A stretch of DNA of 64,000 nt from positions 496,001 to 560,000 of the forward strand of contig CAWIVH010000001.1 in assembly GCA_963839475.1 (NCBI GenBank), read 5' to 3'. The notes beneath the pieces are model-generated. The model did no database searches and was not told the DNA's origin. It saw only the letters and a list, made by a program, of their open reading frames with translations. Both the position numbers and the translations under genes were made by a program. Below are positions 25,376 to 34,400 of this stretch, piece by piece. Positions within the stretch are counted from its first letter, which is position 1. Each line of letters begins with the position of its first letter. This DNA comes from CAWIVH01 sp963839475 (GTDB lineage: Bacteria > Acidobacteriota > UBA6911).

Positions 25376-27433
25376 ATGCCGAGAGGAATGATCATTGCCG
25401 TTCTGACTCTGTGGCTTGCATTTCCCGGCTGTTCCAGAAAGCAGGAGCAGCCCTCTAATGAAGCCTCTCCTCCGCGAGCGCGGCAACCCGAGGTCAACAT
25501 CCTTTTAGTTACAATGGATACCCTGCGCGCCGACTATCTTGGATGTTACGGGCGCCGATCGATCGCGACTCCAAACATGGATGCCCTCGCTAGAAGAGGC
25601 GTGAGATTCGAACAAGCCATCGCCCAGGTACCCTTGACTGCCCCTTCCCATGCCTCGATTCTGACCGGCACCTACCCGCAGGTGCACAAAATCCGAGACA
25701 TGGGCGGCTTCGTCCTGGATGAAAAAGTTCCCACGCTGGCCACGATTCTCAGCCAGGCCGGTTTTGAAACCGCCGCATTTGTAGGGTCGGCCGTATTGAA
25801 TCGTCATTACGGCTTGAATCGCGGTTTCTCCACCTACAGCGACGCGATGAATGCCGGTCCCGAATCGAAAAAACTGCCCGGCGTGGTGGCCGAGGTGCGC
25901 GGCGATGTCGTCACCGGGCGCGCCCTGGCATGGCTCGATAAGAACGCGTCGAAGACTTTTTTCCTCTGGGTTCATTATTACGACCCGCATTTCCCCTATG
26001 ACCCGCCCGAACCCTATCGCGGACGCTACCCGAAAGATCCCTACGGCGGAGAGGTGGCATTCGCCGACGGTGAGGTAGGGAAACTGCTGGAAAGCCTGAA
26101 GGCCCACAACCTGCAGGAGCGAACCCTGGTTGTCTTTTTGGCCGACCATGGTGAAAGCCTGGGTGAGCATGGTGAATATACGCACGGTGTTTTTCTGTAT
26201 GACTCGACCGTGCATATCCCCTTGATTATTGCCGGACCCCGCGTACCGGAGGGGCAGTCGGTGCGGCCGCAGGTCCGATCGATCGATGTGCTGCCGACGG
26301 TGGCACAATACCTCGGGTTGCCGGCCGGTACTCTTGTCCAGGGATCGAGTCTTCTGCCGGCATTACTTGAAGGGAAGCCGCCGCAGACCGGCCCCTGCTA
26401 TATGGAAACCCTCTACCCGAAAACTCAAATGGCGTGGTCCGAACTGCGCGCCCTGCGCACAGATGACTGGAAATTGGTTGTCGCTCCCAAAACTGAACTG
26501 TACCGGTATTCCGACGACAAGGGAGAGGCCAAAAACGTGGCCGGTCAATTCCCGGCCGATGCCGATGCTCTTAAAAAGAGGCTCCTGGAAATCACCAGGA
26601 CGATGGATAGTTCGTCAAATATCAAGCCAAAGTTTGTAAGCGATGAGAGGCAGCGGGAATTAAATGCATTGGGATATGTGGGCGCGGGCCGGCGTCCCCT
26701 GACCATCGATATGTCCGGACCCGATCCCAAAGACCGCATCGCGATACTGGAGGGTTTGGAACGAGCTTCCACGGCCATGAACCATGACCGCTGGCAGGAA
26801 GCGGTTCCTGTGCTGGAAAAAATCTCGCGGGAGGACACCGGGAATCCCCTGATCTATGCCTACCTCCAGATGTGTTACGAACGGCTGGGGCGTTTCGACC
26901 GGATGGAGCAAACCTGCCTTCGCGCGATCGGGAACAAAGTCGAAAATGACACCACCTACGCCGGATTAGGCGGGATCTACATCAGGCGCGGAGATCTGGG
27001 CCGGGCGGCCGATTATATGGAGAAAGCCGCTCAAATCAACCCGACGAACCTCGAGAATATGGATAACCTGGCCACGGCCTACCTGCAATTGGGCCGTCCC
27101 GCGGATGCCTCCCGCGTGCTCAACGCCATCCTCGCCCAGGATCCCGGCCATGCCGGCGCGCACAACGTCTTTGGCCTCCTCGAGATTCAACGTGCGCGGC
27201 CTGAGGAGGCGCGCAAGCATTTCGAACAGGCCATCGCCTCCAACCCCGATCTGGCGGAGCCCTATATGAACCTCGGGCTTCTCGCCCAGAATGCCGGACA
27301 GGCGCGAGTGGCAGCGAATTACTATCGCGAGTTTATCAAACGGGCCAGCCCTGAAAAGCATGGCGAATACATTCCCAAAGTCAAAGAGGCTCTGAAGGAT
27401 CTCGAAAAACGGGGAGGCGATCCCGGGCGCTGA
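25376..27433 (+). CDS. Sulfatase-like lipoprotein with C-terminal TPRs
   Basis: The protein has 685 residues. The leader ends in a lipobox-like LAFPGC, so it is probably lipidated. Residues about 40-400 are an alkaline-phosphatase-superfamily sulfatase fold: ILLVTMDTLRADYLGCYG with metal-binding Asp, and LADHGESLGEHGE near the second metal site. The catalytic position usually held by formylglycine-Cys is Thr88 in PLTAPSHASILTG. Phosphodiesterases of this superfamily use Thr or Ser as nucleophile, so it may hydrolyse phosphoesters rather than sulfates. From about 450, TPR units (PLIYAYLQMCYERLG, AGLGGIYIRRGDL, ENMDNLATAYLQLG, PYMNLGLLAQNAG) follow. It heads a rightward series with CRTAC1 and TPR genes. 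Confidence 0.85.
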   Translation: MPRGMIIAVLTLWLAFPGCSRKQEQPSNEASPPRARQPEVNILLVTMDTLRADYLGCYGRRSIATPNMDALARRGVRFEQAIAQVPLTAPSHASILTGTYPQVHKIRDMGGFVLDEKVPTLATILSQAGFETAAFVGSAVLNRHYGLNRGFSTYSDAMNAGPESKKLPGVVAEVRGDVVTGRALAWLDKNASKTFFLWVHYYDPHFPYDPPEPYRGRYPKDPYGGEVAFADGEVGKLLESLKAHNLQERTLVVFLADHGESLGEHGEYTHGVFLYDSTVHIPLIIAGPRVPEGQSVRPQVRSIDVLPTVAQYLGLPAGTLVQGSSLLPALLEGKPPQTGPCYMETLYPKTQMAWSELRALRTDDWKLVVAPKTELYRYSDDKGEAKNVAGQFPADADALKKRLLEITRTMDSSSNIKPKFVSDERQRELNALGYVGAGRRPLTIDMSGPDPKDRIAILEGLERASTAMNHDRWQEAVPVLEKISREDTGNPLIYAYLQMCYERLGRFDRMEQTCLRAIGNKVENDTTYAGLGGIYIRRGDLGRAADYMEKAAQINPTNLENMDNLATAYLQLGRPADASRVLNAILAQDPGHAGAHNVFGLLEIQRARPEEARKHFEQAIASNPDLAEPYMNLGLLAQNAGQARVAANYYREFIKRASPEKHGEYIPKVKEALKDLEKRGGDPGR

Positions 27434-27450
27434 TATCGGCGATGAGTTCG

Positions 27451-27546
27451 CAGTTCGCAGTGTCAGTTTGCAGTTCGCAGTGTCAGTTCGCAGTTCGCAG
27501 TGTCAGTTCGCAGTTTTTTTAGAAAGCCGCACGCTACTGCGAACTG
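27451..27546. repeat. 20 bp tandem repeat (three units) with inverted partner
   Basis: Units of CAGTTCGCAGTGTCAGTTCG occupy 27451-27510, with one T change in the first and a partial fourth. ACTGCGAACTG at 27536-27546 is the inverse of the unit's core, so a hairpin can form. The translated frame through it is low-complexity and is not part of the gene. Confidence 0.85.
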
Positions 27547-27698
27547 GCAACCTTCATCGACAAAGGGTTGCGGTCAAAGACTTGAGAACAGTCCTCCATC
27601 TGGCCGGCTGCCTTCTCGATCCAGAAAATGAGCTGCAGACATATTTTCGGGCCGGCATGGGCTTCCACTTTTTATTGCAGGCGGCATCGGCGCCAACT

Positions 27699-29399
27699 AT
27701 GATGGCGCCGATGCTCAGCCGCCTGACCTGCATTCTGGCACTCGCTTCAATTCTACATGGGGTCGCCGCCTCGGAACCGCAGGCGACCTTTGCCGTCGAA
27801 GATTTTGCTGCGCGCGCGAGCCTTACATTCCGGCAAAACAACTTCGCTACTGAAGCCAAATACCCATTTGAGACCATGGGCGGTGCGGTAGCCGCACTTG
27901 ATTACAACAACGACGGATATCTTGATCTGCTTTTTTTGAACGGAGCACCCTCGCCTTCGCATGTTCGATCGAATCAGGATTCCTTCAACCGGCTGTACAA
28001 AAATAACGGCCCGGGCTTGACATTCACCGACGTAACGGAAGGCAGCGGCTTGTCGGGCCGCGGCATCGCGGGGTACCCCCAGGGTGTCGCAGTGGGAGAC
28101 TACGACAACGACGGGTTTGCCGACATTTGCGTCACCAATTTCGGTGACAACATTCTCTATCATAATAACGGCAACGGGACGTTTACGGATGTAACCGCAA
28201 AGGCGGGCGTCGCCATGGGCGGGCACCCGTTCAAAGCCAGCGCCTGCTGGGTCGACGTGGACAACGACGGGCAGCTGGATCTGTTCGTAACGCACTACTT
28301 CGATTGGACCTTCAAAGATCACGCAGACTACTACTGCGGCGATCGCAAGCCTGGTTACCGGGCCTATTGCCGCCCGGAGGTTTTCAAGGCTTTGCCCAAC
28401 GTGCTTTTCCGGAATAACGGTGACGGGACGTTCCGCGACGTTTCCGTAGAATCCGGAATCGCGAAGTACCCGGGGAAGGGCATGGGAGTCGCGATCGCTG
28501 ATTACGACGGTGACGGGTGGATGGACATCCTCGTGGTCAACGACAAGGCGCCCAACTTTCTCTACCACAACAAAGGGCGCGGCGTTTTCGAGGAGGTCGC
28601 CCTCAACGCCGGAATTTGGGCCAACGAGTATGGGCAGTTTGTCTCCGGGATGGGTTGTGACTTCAAAGACGTGAACAATGACGGTTTGCCCGATATCTTC
28701 TACACCGATCTCGTAACTGAGTGTTTCACGCTCTTTCTCAATCGCGGCAAGGGAATTTTCGAAGACCGGACCTTTCCCTCGGGCCTCGGCCCGCTCACGA
28801 GCGCCCACAGCGGCTGGAGCACCAAGTTCGTGGATTGGGACAACGACGGGTGGAAGGACATCCTGGTCGCGGGCTCCCACGTCCTGGACAACAGCGAACT
28901 GTACAACCGTCAGGCCCGCTACAAGGAACCCTGCTTCTTTTACCGCAACCTCGGAAACGGCAGATTCGAAGATACTTCGAAAAGCCTGGGCACGGATTTC
29001 CAGATGACCGGCGCCTATCGCGGCCTGGCCGTCGGAGATTTCGACAACGACGGCAACCTCGAGGCCGCCGTGTCTCGCCTGAATGACAGCTGCGTGTTCT
29101 TCAAGAAGAAGAGCGGATCGAGCGGAAATTGGCTCCTCGTAAATCTGAAGGGAACACGGAGCAACCGCGACGGGATCGGCGCGCGGGTGTCAGCCGTGCT
29201 GCCCTCCGGGCAGGTGCTTTATGAGCATGTCAGCACAGCGAACGGGATTTACTCCGCCAGCGACAGACGCGTACATTTCGGCCTGGGAAGGGAATCCATG
29301 GTTCTATCGCTGCGGATAGACTGGCCCAGCGGCATCCTTCAGAAAATCGAAAACATCAAGGCAAATCAGGTGCTGCAGATTTCGGAGCCCGAAAAATGA
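27699..29399 (+). CDS. CRTAC1-family protein (FG-GAP/VCBS repeats plus ASPIC/UnbV domain)
   Basis: The protein has about 566 residues if started at the ATG before the signal peptide MLSRLTCILALASILHGVAAS; the frame is open upstream through a tandem repeat that I exclude. Seven repeats with D-x-D/N-x-D-G calcium-type loops follow (for example DYNNDGYLDLLFL, DYDNDGFADICV, DWDNDGWKDILVAG). Together they should form an integrin-alpha-like propeller. The last 95 residues, from NWLLVNLKGTRSNRDGIGARV, are an ASPIC/UnbV domain. Animal CRTAC1 is extracellular; bacterial relatives have no settled role. Its stop overlaps the next start by 4 bases (ATGA), so the two are coupled. Confidence 0.88.
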   Translation: MMAPMLSRLTCILALASILHGVAASEPQATFAVEDFAARASLTFRQNNFATEAKYPFETMGGAVAALDYNNDGYLDLLFLNGAPSPSHVRSNQDSFNRLYKNNGPGLTFTDVTEGSGLSGRGIAGYPQGVAVGDYDNDGFADICVTNFGDNILYHNNGNGTFTDVTAKAGVAMGGHPFKASACWVDVDNDGQLDLFVTHYFDWTFKDHADYYCGDRKPGYRAYCRPEVFKALPNVLFRNNGDGTFRDVSVESGIAKYPGKGMGVAIADYDGDGWMDILVVNDKAPNFLYHNKGRGVFEEVALNAGIWANEYGQFVSGMGCDFKDVNNDGLPDIFYTDLVTECFTLFLNRGKGIFEDRTFPSGLGPLTSAHSGWSTKFVDWDNDGWKDILVAGSHVLDNSELYNRQARYKEPCFFYRNLGNGRFEDTSKSLGTDFQMTGAYRGLAVGDFDNDGNLEAAVSRLNDSCVFFKKKSGSSGNWLLVNLKGTRSNRDGIGARVSAVLPSGQVLYEHVSTANGIYSASDRRVHFGLGRESMVLSLRIDWPSGILQKIENIKANQVLQISEPEK

Positions 29400-30709
29400 T
29401 GAGCAGGAACCGATCGGGAATCCTGGCCGAATCCGGAATTCTTTTTTGTCTTTTTTTCTCTCTTCTGGCTGTCGCCGGTCAGCAGCCAAAACCGCAGCGA
29501 GCATCCGGGCAGGAGCAGGCTTCCGCGGAACTCGTCGCGGGTCTGCGAGCCTACCAGGCTGGTCAGTTGGACCAGGCGATCACGAAATTGAAACGTGCCA
29601 TCACGCTCGCGCCCGAAAGCCCCCAGGTGCGGCTGCACCTCGGTCTTTTCCTATACGAACAGAATAAAGACAGCCTGGAAGCTCAGCGTTACATGGAATC
29701 GGTGATAGACAAATTTCCCGATCATGTCGATCTGCCGCTCCGCCTGCTGGATTCCTACCTGCGCGCGCGCAATGCGGCAAAGAGCGAAGCCCTTGTCGGA
29801 AAGCTGCAATCCAGGATGGCCTCGGACAGCCGCTTCGCCTTCAATGTGCTCTACACGCTTATTAGCCACGGTCGAATTGAAACGGCCCGGAAGGAAATCG
29901 AGAAGGTATCCAACAATCTTCAGGGAGAGATCCTGTTTATGGGCGGGTTGATCGAATTCGGCTCGGGCGAAAATGCCCGGGCTTTCGACCTGCTCGAAAA
30001 AGCCTCGGGCCACGATTTCCCGCCGCGCGAATCGCGGCAGATGTTGACCCTGGCGGATGCGTTTTTTCAAATGAAGGCATTCCCGCAGGCAGCCAGGGCT
30101 TATGAGGCATTTTTCTCGAACCACCCGGACTCCAATCCTGCGTTGCGATTCCGACTGGGCCTGTCCTTTTATGGATACGGCGATTACGAGCGCGCTCTGG
30201 AGCAGTTACAGAAGGTCCGGAAAGAAGCGGTCGCGATACCGGAGGTCGATTTTTACCTGGGGAGCATCCTGATCGAGCTGAAACGGCCGGAAGAAGCCAG
30301 GCCCTATCTGCTCGCCGAATTGAAGCGCGACCCGGGTTCCTACAAGGCGATGACAAAGATTGCCTATCTGGAATACCTCGCCGGGCAGGACGAACTCTGT
30401 CGTGAATGGCTCGCGAAATCGCTTGACCGCAATCAGCAATGGTTTGAGACCCACATGATATACGGCCTGCTCTACATCCGGCTTCAGGAATTCGAACGCG
30501 CGGTCCAGAGCCTGGAAGTATGCATCCGCGAAGAACCTGAATATCCCAAGGCTTATTTTCAGCTTTCGAACGCGTGGCGCCGGCTGGGGAGCGAGGAAAA
30601 ATCCCGCCAGTACCTGGAAAAATTCAATCAGCTGCAGGATGCCGCAGTTTCGCGGGTTCAAAAGGCCCGGGGCATGGAAGGCAAAACTATGGAAGAAAGG
30701 AAGCGTTGA
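29396..30709 (+). CDS. Secreted TPR-repeat protein
   Basis: The protein has 437 residues. A signal peptide (GILFCLFFSLLAVAG) precedes roughly ten TPR-like helical pairs, such as AELVAGLRAYQAGQLDQAI, FRLGLSFYGYGDYERALEQLQ, THMIYGLLYIRLQEFERAVQSL and AYFQLSNAWRRLGSEEKSRQYL. It has no enzyme domain. Its start codon overlaps the CRTAC1 stop by 4 bases and the BNR propeller gene starts 6 bases after its stop, so the three form a tight operon. A scaffold role in a periplasmic complex with the CRTAC1 protein is a reasonable inference. Confidence 0.85.
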   Translation: MMSRNRSGILAESGILFCLFFSLLAVAGQQPKPQRASGQEQASAELVAGLRAYQAGQLDQAITKLKRAITLAPESPQVRLHLGLFLYEQNKDSLEAQRYMESVIDKFPDHVDLPLRLLDSYLRARNAAKSEALVGKLQSRMASDSRFAFNVLYTLISHGRIETARKEIEKVSNNLQGEILFMGGLIEFGSGENARAFDLLEKASGHDFPPRESRQMLTLADAFFQMKAFPQAARAYEAFFSNHPDSNPALRFRLGLSFYGYGDYERALEQLQKVRKEAVAIPEVDFYLGSILIELKRPEEARPYLLAELKRDPGSYKAMTKIAYLEYLAGQDELCREWLAKSLDRNQQWFETHMIYGLLYIRLQEFERAVQSLEVCIREEPEYPKAYFQLSNAWRRLGSEEKSRQYLEKFNQLQDAAVSRVQKARGMEGKTMEERKR

Positions 30710-30715
30710 ATCAAG

Positions 30716-33124
30716 ATGGATATAGGTCGGAGCATTCATTTCCAACTGATGCTGGCAGCCCTGTTGCTTTCACTTTTCGCCGTATTCTGCATTCCCATGA
30801 CGGGGCCTGAAACCGCGGGCTATGACGAAGGCTCGAATTACGCCGCCCCGCGGCTGGATGCCTGGCGCATCATCGGGCCGGGCGGCGGTGGGGCTCAATT
30901 CACCCCCACCATAAGCCCGGTGGACCCCAATCTGGTTCTCGTCAGCTGCGATATGACCGGCTCCTACGTCAGCACGGATGGCGGCGATTCCTGGCGCATG
31001 TTCAACTTGCGGGGGGTGACGCGATTCTTCGTGGCAGATCCCATCAATGTCAACGTCCTCTATGCTGCAAGCCAGGGACTCTATCGCAGCAGCGACAAGG
31101 GGAAAACCTGGGAGCTGATTTATCCACAACCAGATCGGGTAGCCCGGATCGTGATGTCGGGCGATCACGCCGGAGAGAGGATAGTCTTGCACGATGGCTC
31201 GCAGACCGGCATCCAGGCGCTGACCGTGGATCCTGAAGACTCGAAAATCCTGTTTGCCGTCATCACAACAAAAAACGAAACCAGTCTTTTTCAGAGCAGT
31301 GATGCGGCCAAAACCTGGCAGGTCCTTGGAGCCTTGCCGGCCGGCGGCAGGAAAATATATATCGATCCGGGTTCTTCCCCCAAAAAGCGTACGGTCTACG
31401 TGGCAGGGAACAATTCGGTCAGTGTCCTCGAAAATGGCATTTGGACCCATGGGAAGGGGCCTGAAGGAGTCCGGCGCTTTCTCGATATCGCTGCCGGATT
31501 TCCTACTGCCGGAGGCAAACCGGTTTTTTATGCCGTCTCCGGCATAAATTGGCGTGGCGGCGATACCGGCACGACGGGCCTTTTCACATCTTCCGATGGA
31601 GGCGCAAACTGGCAGACCGTCCCGATCGATTTTCTATCCAGCGCGACAGGGGAATCCAAGCGAGTAGAGCTTCGTGCAGTCGCGACCTGCCTTACCCAGC
31701 CCAGCGTCGGCTACCTGTCCTTCCGCGATCGTTCCAGATCTATCACCGCCGCCGAGCAGTTCATGGGAGTTGCACGAACCGATGATTTTGGCAAAACCTG
31801 GCGATTTGTCTGGAAAGATACCGGCAGCAAACCGGCGGACAATCTGCAGGATCCCTGGATTACGGCACGGTACGGCCCGGGATGGGGCGAGAATCCATTT
31901 GCCTTGGCTGTCTCGGCATCGAATCCGGACCTGTGCTTTGGAACTGATTTTGGCCGGACTATGCGCACTCGCGATGGCGGCAAGACCTGGCAGGGCGTCT
32001 ATTCCCGCCGCCAGGAGGATGGCACCGTTTCTACGACCGGCCTGGATGTGGTTACCTGTTACGGCATTCATTTTGATCCCTTTGACCTGAAACAATGGTT
32101 TGCCGGCTTCGCGGATATAGGGTTGTTCGAGAGCCGGAATGCAGGCCAGTCCTGGTTGGAGGCGACCAGCCGCGGCATCCCGCGCGAGTGGAGCAATACT
32201 TCGTACTGGTCTGTTTTCGACCCCGAGGTCAAGGGGCGCATCTGGTCCGCCATGAGCGGCGTTCACGATCTGCCGAGACCCAAGATGTGGAAAAGCGGCA
32301 GCGTGGCAAATTATCGGGGAGGAGTCGTATTCAGCGACGACGGCGGCAGGACCTGGAAGCCCAGCAATGAAGGCATGGGGCAGACCGCAGCCACGCATAT
32401 CCTGCTTGACCCGAAGAGTCCTGCGAATGCACGAGCCCTCTACGTCTGCGGTTTCGGCAAGGGCGTATTTAAATCCACAGATGGCGGGCGGTCCTGGGCT
32501 TTGAAGAACAGTGGCCTGGAAGGAACAGAGCCCTTTGCCTGGCGAATGGTCCCCGATTCCATAGGCCGGCTCTATCTGCTTGTGGCTCGCCGGGGCGAGG
32601 ATGGCAGCATCGGTTCCGCATTGGATGGTGCGATTTATCGCTCCAGTGACGGAGCTGAGCATTGGGAAAAACTGAGCCTGCCTGCCGGCTGCAATGCTCC
32701 AAACGGGCTTGCCGTCGATCCGGCGGATCCGAGCCGGCTCTATCTTGCCGCATGGGGACGAAGCACCTCGGACAAAGACATCGGAGGCGGCCTGTACCTC
32801 TCATCCGATGCCGGCAAAACCTGGAAGAACACCCTGGACAAAGACCAGCATTTATTCGACGTCACGTTGGATGCTCGTGCGCCGGGTGTGATCTATACCG
32901 TCGGATTCGAATCCTCACTCTGGAAATCGACCGATCGGGGGGAAAGCTGGACGCGCATCAAGGGCTACAACTTCAAATGGGGTCATCGTGTCATCAACGA
33001 CCCTCTGGATGCGACGAAAGTGTACGTCGCCACCTTCGGCGGATGCATCTGGCACGGCCCCGCCAACGGCGACACCACGGCCGTCGAGGACATCGTCACA
33101 CCGCTGATGAAACACGATCGCTGA
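30716..33124 (+). CDS. Secreted 12-Asp-box BNR/sortilin-like propeller protein 1
   Basis: The protein has 802 residues. A signal peptide (LMLAALLLSLFAVFCIP) precedes DAWRIIGPGGGG, a start motif of this family. Twelve Asp-box-type loops (S-x-D-x-G-x-T-W) are visible, including STDGGDSW, SSDKGKTW, TRDGGKTW and STDRGESW. They define one or two beta-propellers like those of sortilin/Vps10 and GH74 enzymes. The C-terminus has NFKWGHRV and FGGCIWHGPA. GH74-like endoglucanases share this architecture, but I cannot place two catalytic Asp residues with confidence. A paralog lies at 34401-36812. It is the last gene of the CRTAC1-TPR operon. Confidence 0.85.
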   Translation: MDIGRSIHFQLMLAALLLSLFAVFCIPMTGPETAGYDEGSNYAAPRLDAWRIIGPGGGGAQFTPTISPVDPNLVLVSCDMTGSYVSTDGGDSWRMFNLRGVTRFFVADPINVNVLYAASQGLYRSSDKGKTWELIYPQPDRVARIVMSGDHAGERIVLHDGSQTGIQALTVDPEDSKILFAVITTKNETSLFQSSDAAKTWQVLGALPAGGRKIYIDPGSSPKKRTVYVAGNNSVSVLENGIWTHGKGPEGVRRFLDIAAGFPTAGGKPVFYAVSGINWRGGDTGTTGLFTSSDGGANWQTVPIDFLSSATGESKRVELRAVATCLTQPSVGYLSFRDRSRSITAAEQFMGVARTDDFGKTWRFVWKDTGSKPADNLQDPWITARYGPGWGENPFALAVSASNPDLCFGTDFGRTMRTRDGGKTWQGVYSRRQEDGTVSTTGLDVVTCYGIHFDPFDLKQWFAGFADIGLFESRNAGQSWLEATSRGIPREWSNTSYWSVFDPEVKGRIWSAMSGVHDLPRPKMWKSGSVANYRGGVVFSDDGGRTWKPSNEGMGQTAATHILLDPKSPANARALYVCGFGKGVFKSTDGGRSWALKNSGLEGTEPFAWRMVPDSIGRLYLLVARRGEDGSIGSALDGAIYRSSDGAEHWEKLSLPAGCNAPNGLAVDPADPSRLYLAAWGRSTSDKDIGGGLYLSSDAGKTWKNTLDKDQHLFDVTLDARAPGVIYTVGFESSLWKSTDRGESWTRIKGYNFKWGHRVINDPLDATKVYVATFGGCIWHGPANGDTTAVEDIVTPLMKHDR

Positions 33125-33200
33125 AAGCAAGAACTCGCTGCCATGTTATAGAATGCATCCTTTCGCGGCAGCTCAGTCGAGAATGGACATTGGAGGCGCC

Positions 33201-34229
33201 ATGCATAAGCGTCATGTCATAGCTGCACTGATGTTGGTTGCGGCGGCAGCCTTCGCAACTGCCCGGATATCTCCTCAAACCCGCCCGTCGCTGCCCGCGA
33301 TCAAATATCCGGTCATGTTCGACACTCCCGAATGCGACCGCATCATGGCGGCGCTTCAGGTATTTCCTCCCGACAACGCCTGGAATCAGGATATTTCCGG
33401 AATGCCGGTTCATCGTGATTCCAAAACAATCATCGCATCCGCAGGCGCCGACAAGCCGCTTCAGTACAACCTCGACATGGCCTTCATCATCGTGCCGCCG
33501 GACCAGCAGCGCGTACCGGTCAAGATTCTGGAATATCCCGCAGAATCAGATCCAGGGCCTTATCCCATTCCCGATGGCGCTCCCATTGAAAACTGGCCGA
33601 TGGCACGCAACGAAGATGTCAAAGCGCTGCCTAAACCGGGCCAGAGCCTGGAGCAGTTCCAGCGCGAAGGAACGGGCGACAGGCATGTCCTTGTGGTCGA
33701 TCCGGTAAACGGCAAACTCTACGAGTTCTGGCAGGCGCGGAAAACCGATTCAGGGTGGCAGGCATCGAATGAAGCGACCTTTGACTTGAAGACGGGCGCT
33801 TTGCGGCCTGAAGGCTGGACATCCTCCGATGCTGCCGGGCTGCCGATTTTTCCCGCCGTTGTCCGGTACGATGAGTGTGAGCGGGGAATGGTCGAGCACG
33901 CCATGCGATTTACCGTGAAAAGGACACGGCGCGGCTATGTCCTCCCTGCAACCCATTGGGCCAGCTCAAGCCGTGACCCGAGCTTCCCGCGCATGGGGGA
34001 GCGATTCCGCCTGCGCGCCAACTTCGATATTTCAGGATTTCCGCCGCATGTTCAGGCCATTCTCAGGGGACTAAAAAAATACGGCATGCTTGTGGCGGAC
34101 AACGGCAGCGACTGGTACATGTCGATCGCACCCGACCGCCGGCTCAAGGGGCTGGAGACCCTGGGCCGGCTCAAAGGATCGGACTTCGAAGTTGTGGACA
34201 CCTGTGCACGGTCGGTGGAAGGAAAGTGA
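33201..34229 (+). CDS. Conserved secreted protein of unknown function
   Basis: The protein has 342 residues. GGAGG lies 4 bases before the ATG at 33201, which leads a signal peptide (VIAALMLVAAAAFATA). Conserved-looking blocks are FPPDNAWNQDISGMPVH, ESDPGPYPIPDGAPIE, GDRHVLVVDPVNGKLYEFW, LRPEGWTSSDAAGLPI, ALRFTVKRTRRGYV-like, and a C-terminal YGMLVADNGSDWYMS. I recall similar proteins across Actinobacteria and Acidobacteriota without an assigned function. One can guess a carbohydrate-active fold from the many Trp and Asp residues, but no catalytic motif is certain. It lies between two BNR propellers. Confidence 0.8.
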   Translation: MHKRHVIAALMLVAAAAFATARISPQTRPSLPAIKYPVMFDTPECDRIMAALQVFPPDNAWNQDISGMPVHRDSKTIIASAGADKPLQYNLDMAFIIVPPDQQRVPVKILEYPAESDPGPYPIPDGAPIENWPMARNEDVKALPKPGQSLEQFQREGTGDRHVLVVDPVNGKLYEFWQARKTDSGWQASNEATFDLKTGALRPEGWTSSDAAGLPIFPAVVRYDECERGMVEHAMRFTVKRTRRGYVLPATHWASSSRDPSFPRMGERFRLRANFDISGFPPHVQAILRGLKKYGMLVADNGSDWYMSIAPDRRLKGLETLGRLKGSDFEVVDTCARSVEGK

Positions 34230-34276
34230 AGTGGAAACTTGGGCATTGGAATTACAGAATCGGAGAGCTTCAAGCA

Positions 34277-34351
34277 AATCAAGCCGCTATGACCGCTAGG
34301 GTATTTATATATTGATTCTTAGCGGGCTTTGTGGGCTTCGCGGTTGAGATT
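34277..34351. repeat. Dispersed hairpin repeat, copy F (diverged)
   Basis: The left arm is AAATCAAGCCGCTATGACCGC and the right arm GCGGGCTTTG through CGCGGTTGAGATT. Arm pairing is weaker than in other copies. It follows the 3' end of the 33201 gene and precedes a rightward gene. Confidence 0.7.
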
Positions 34352-34400
34352 CTTCGCGGTGTTTGATTGCAGGCAAAGTTTCCGGATAGGAGGTTCGGAT

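Noticed and set aside
27468..27698. N-terminal extension of the CRTAC1 gene
   Set aside because: It translates a 20 bp tandem repeat and has no secretion signal until the methionines near 27699.
27753..28880. 375-codon leftward frame opposite the CRTAC1 gene
   Set aside because: Val-rich shadow of repeated DxDxDG codons; no family likeness.
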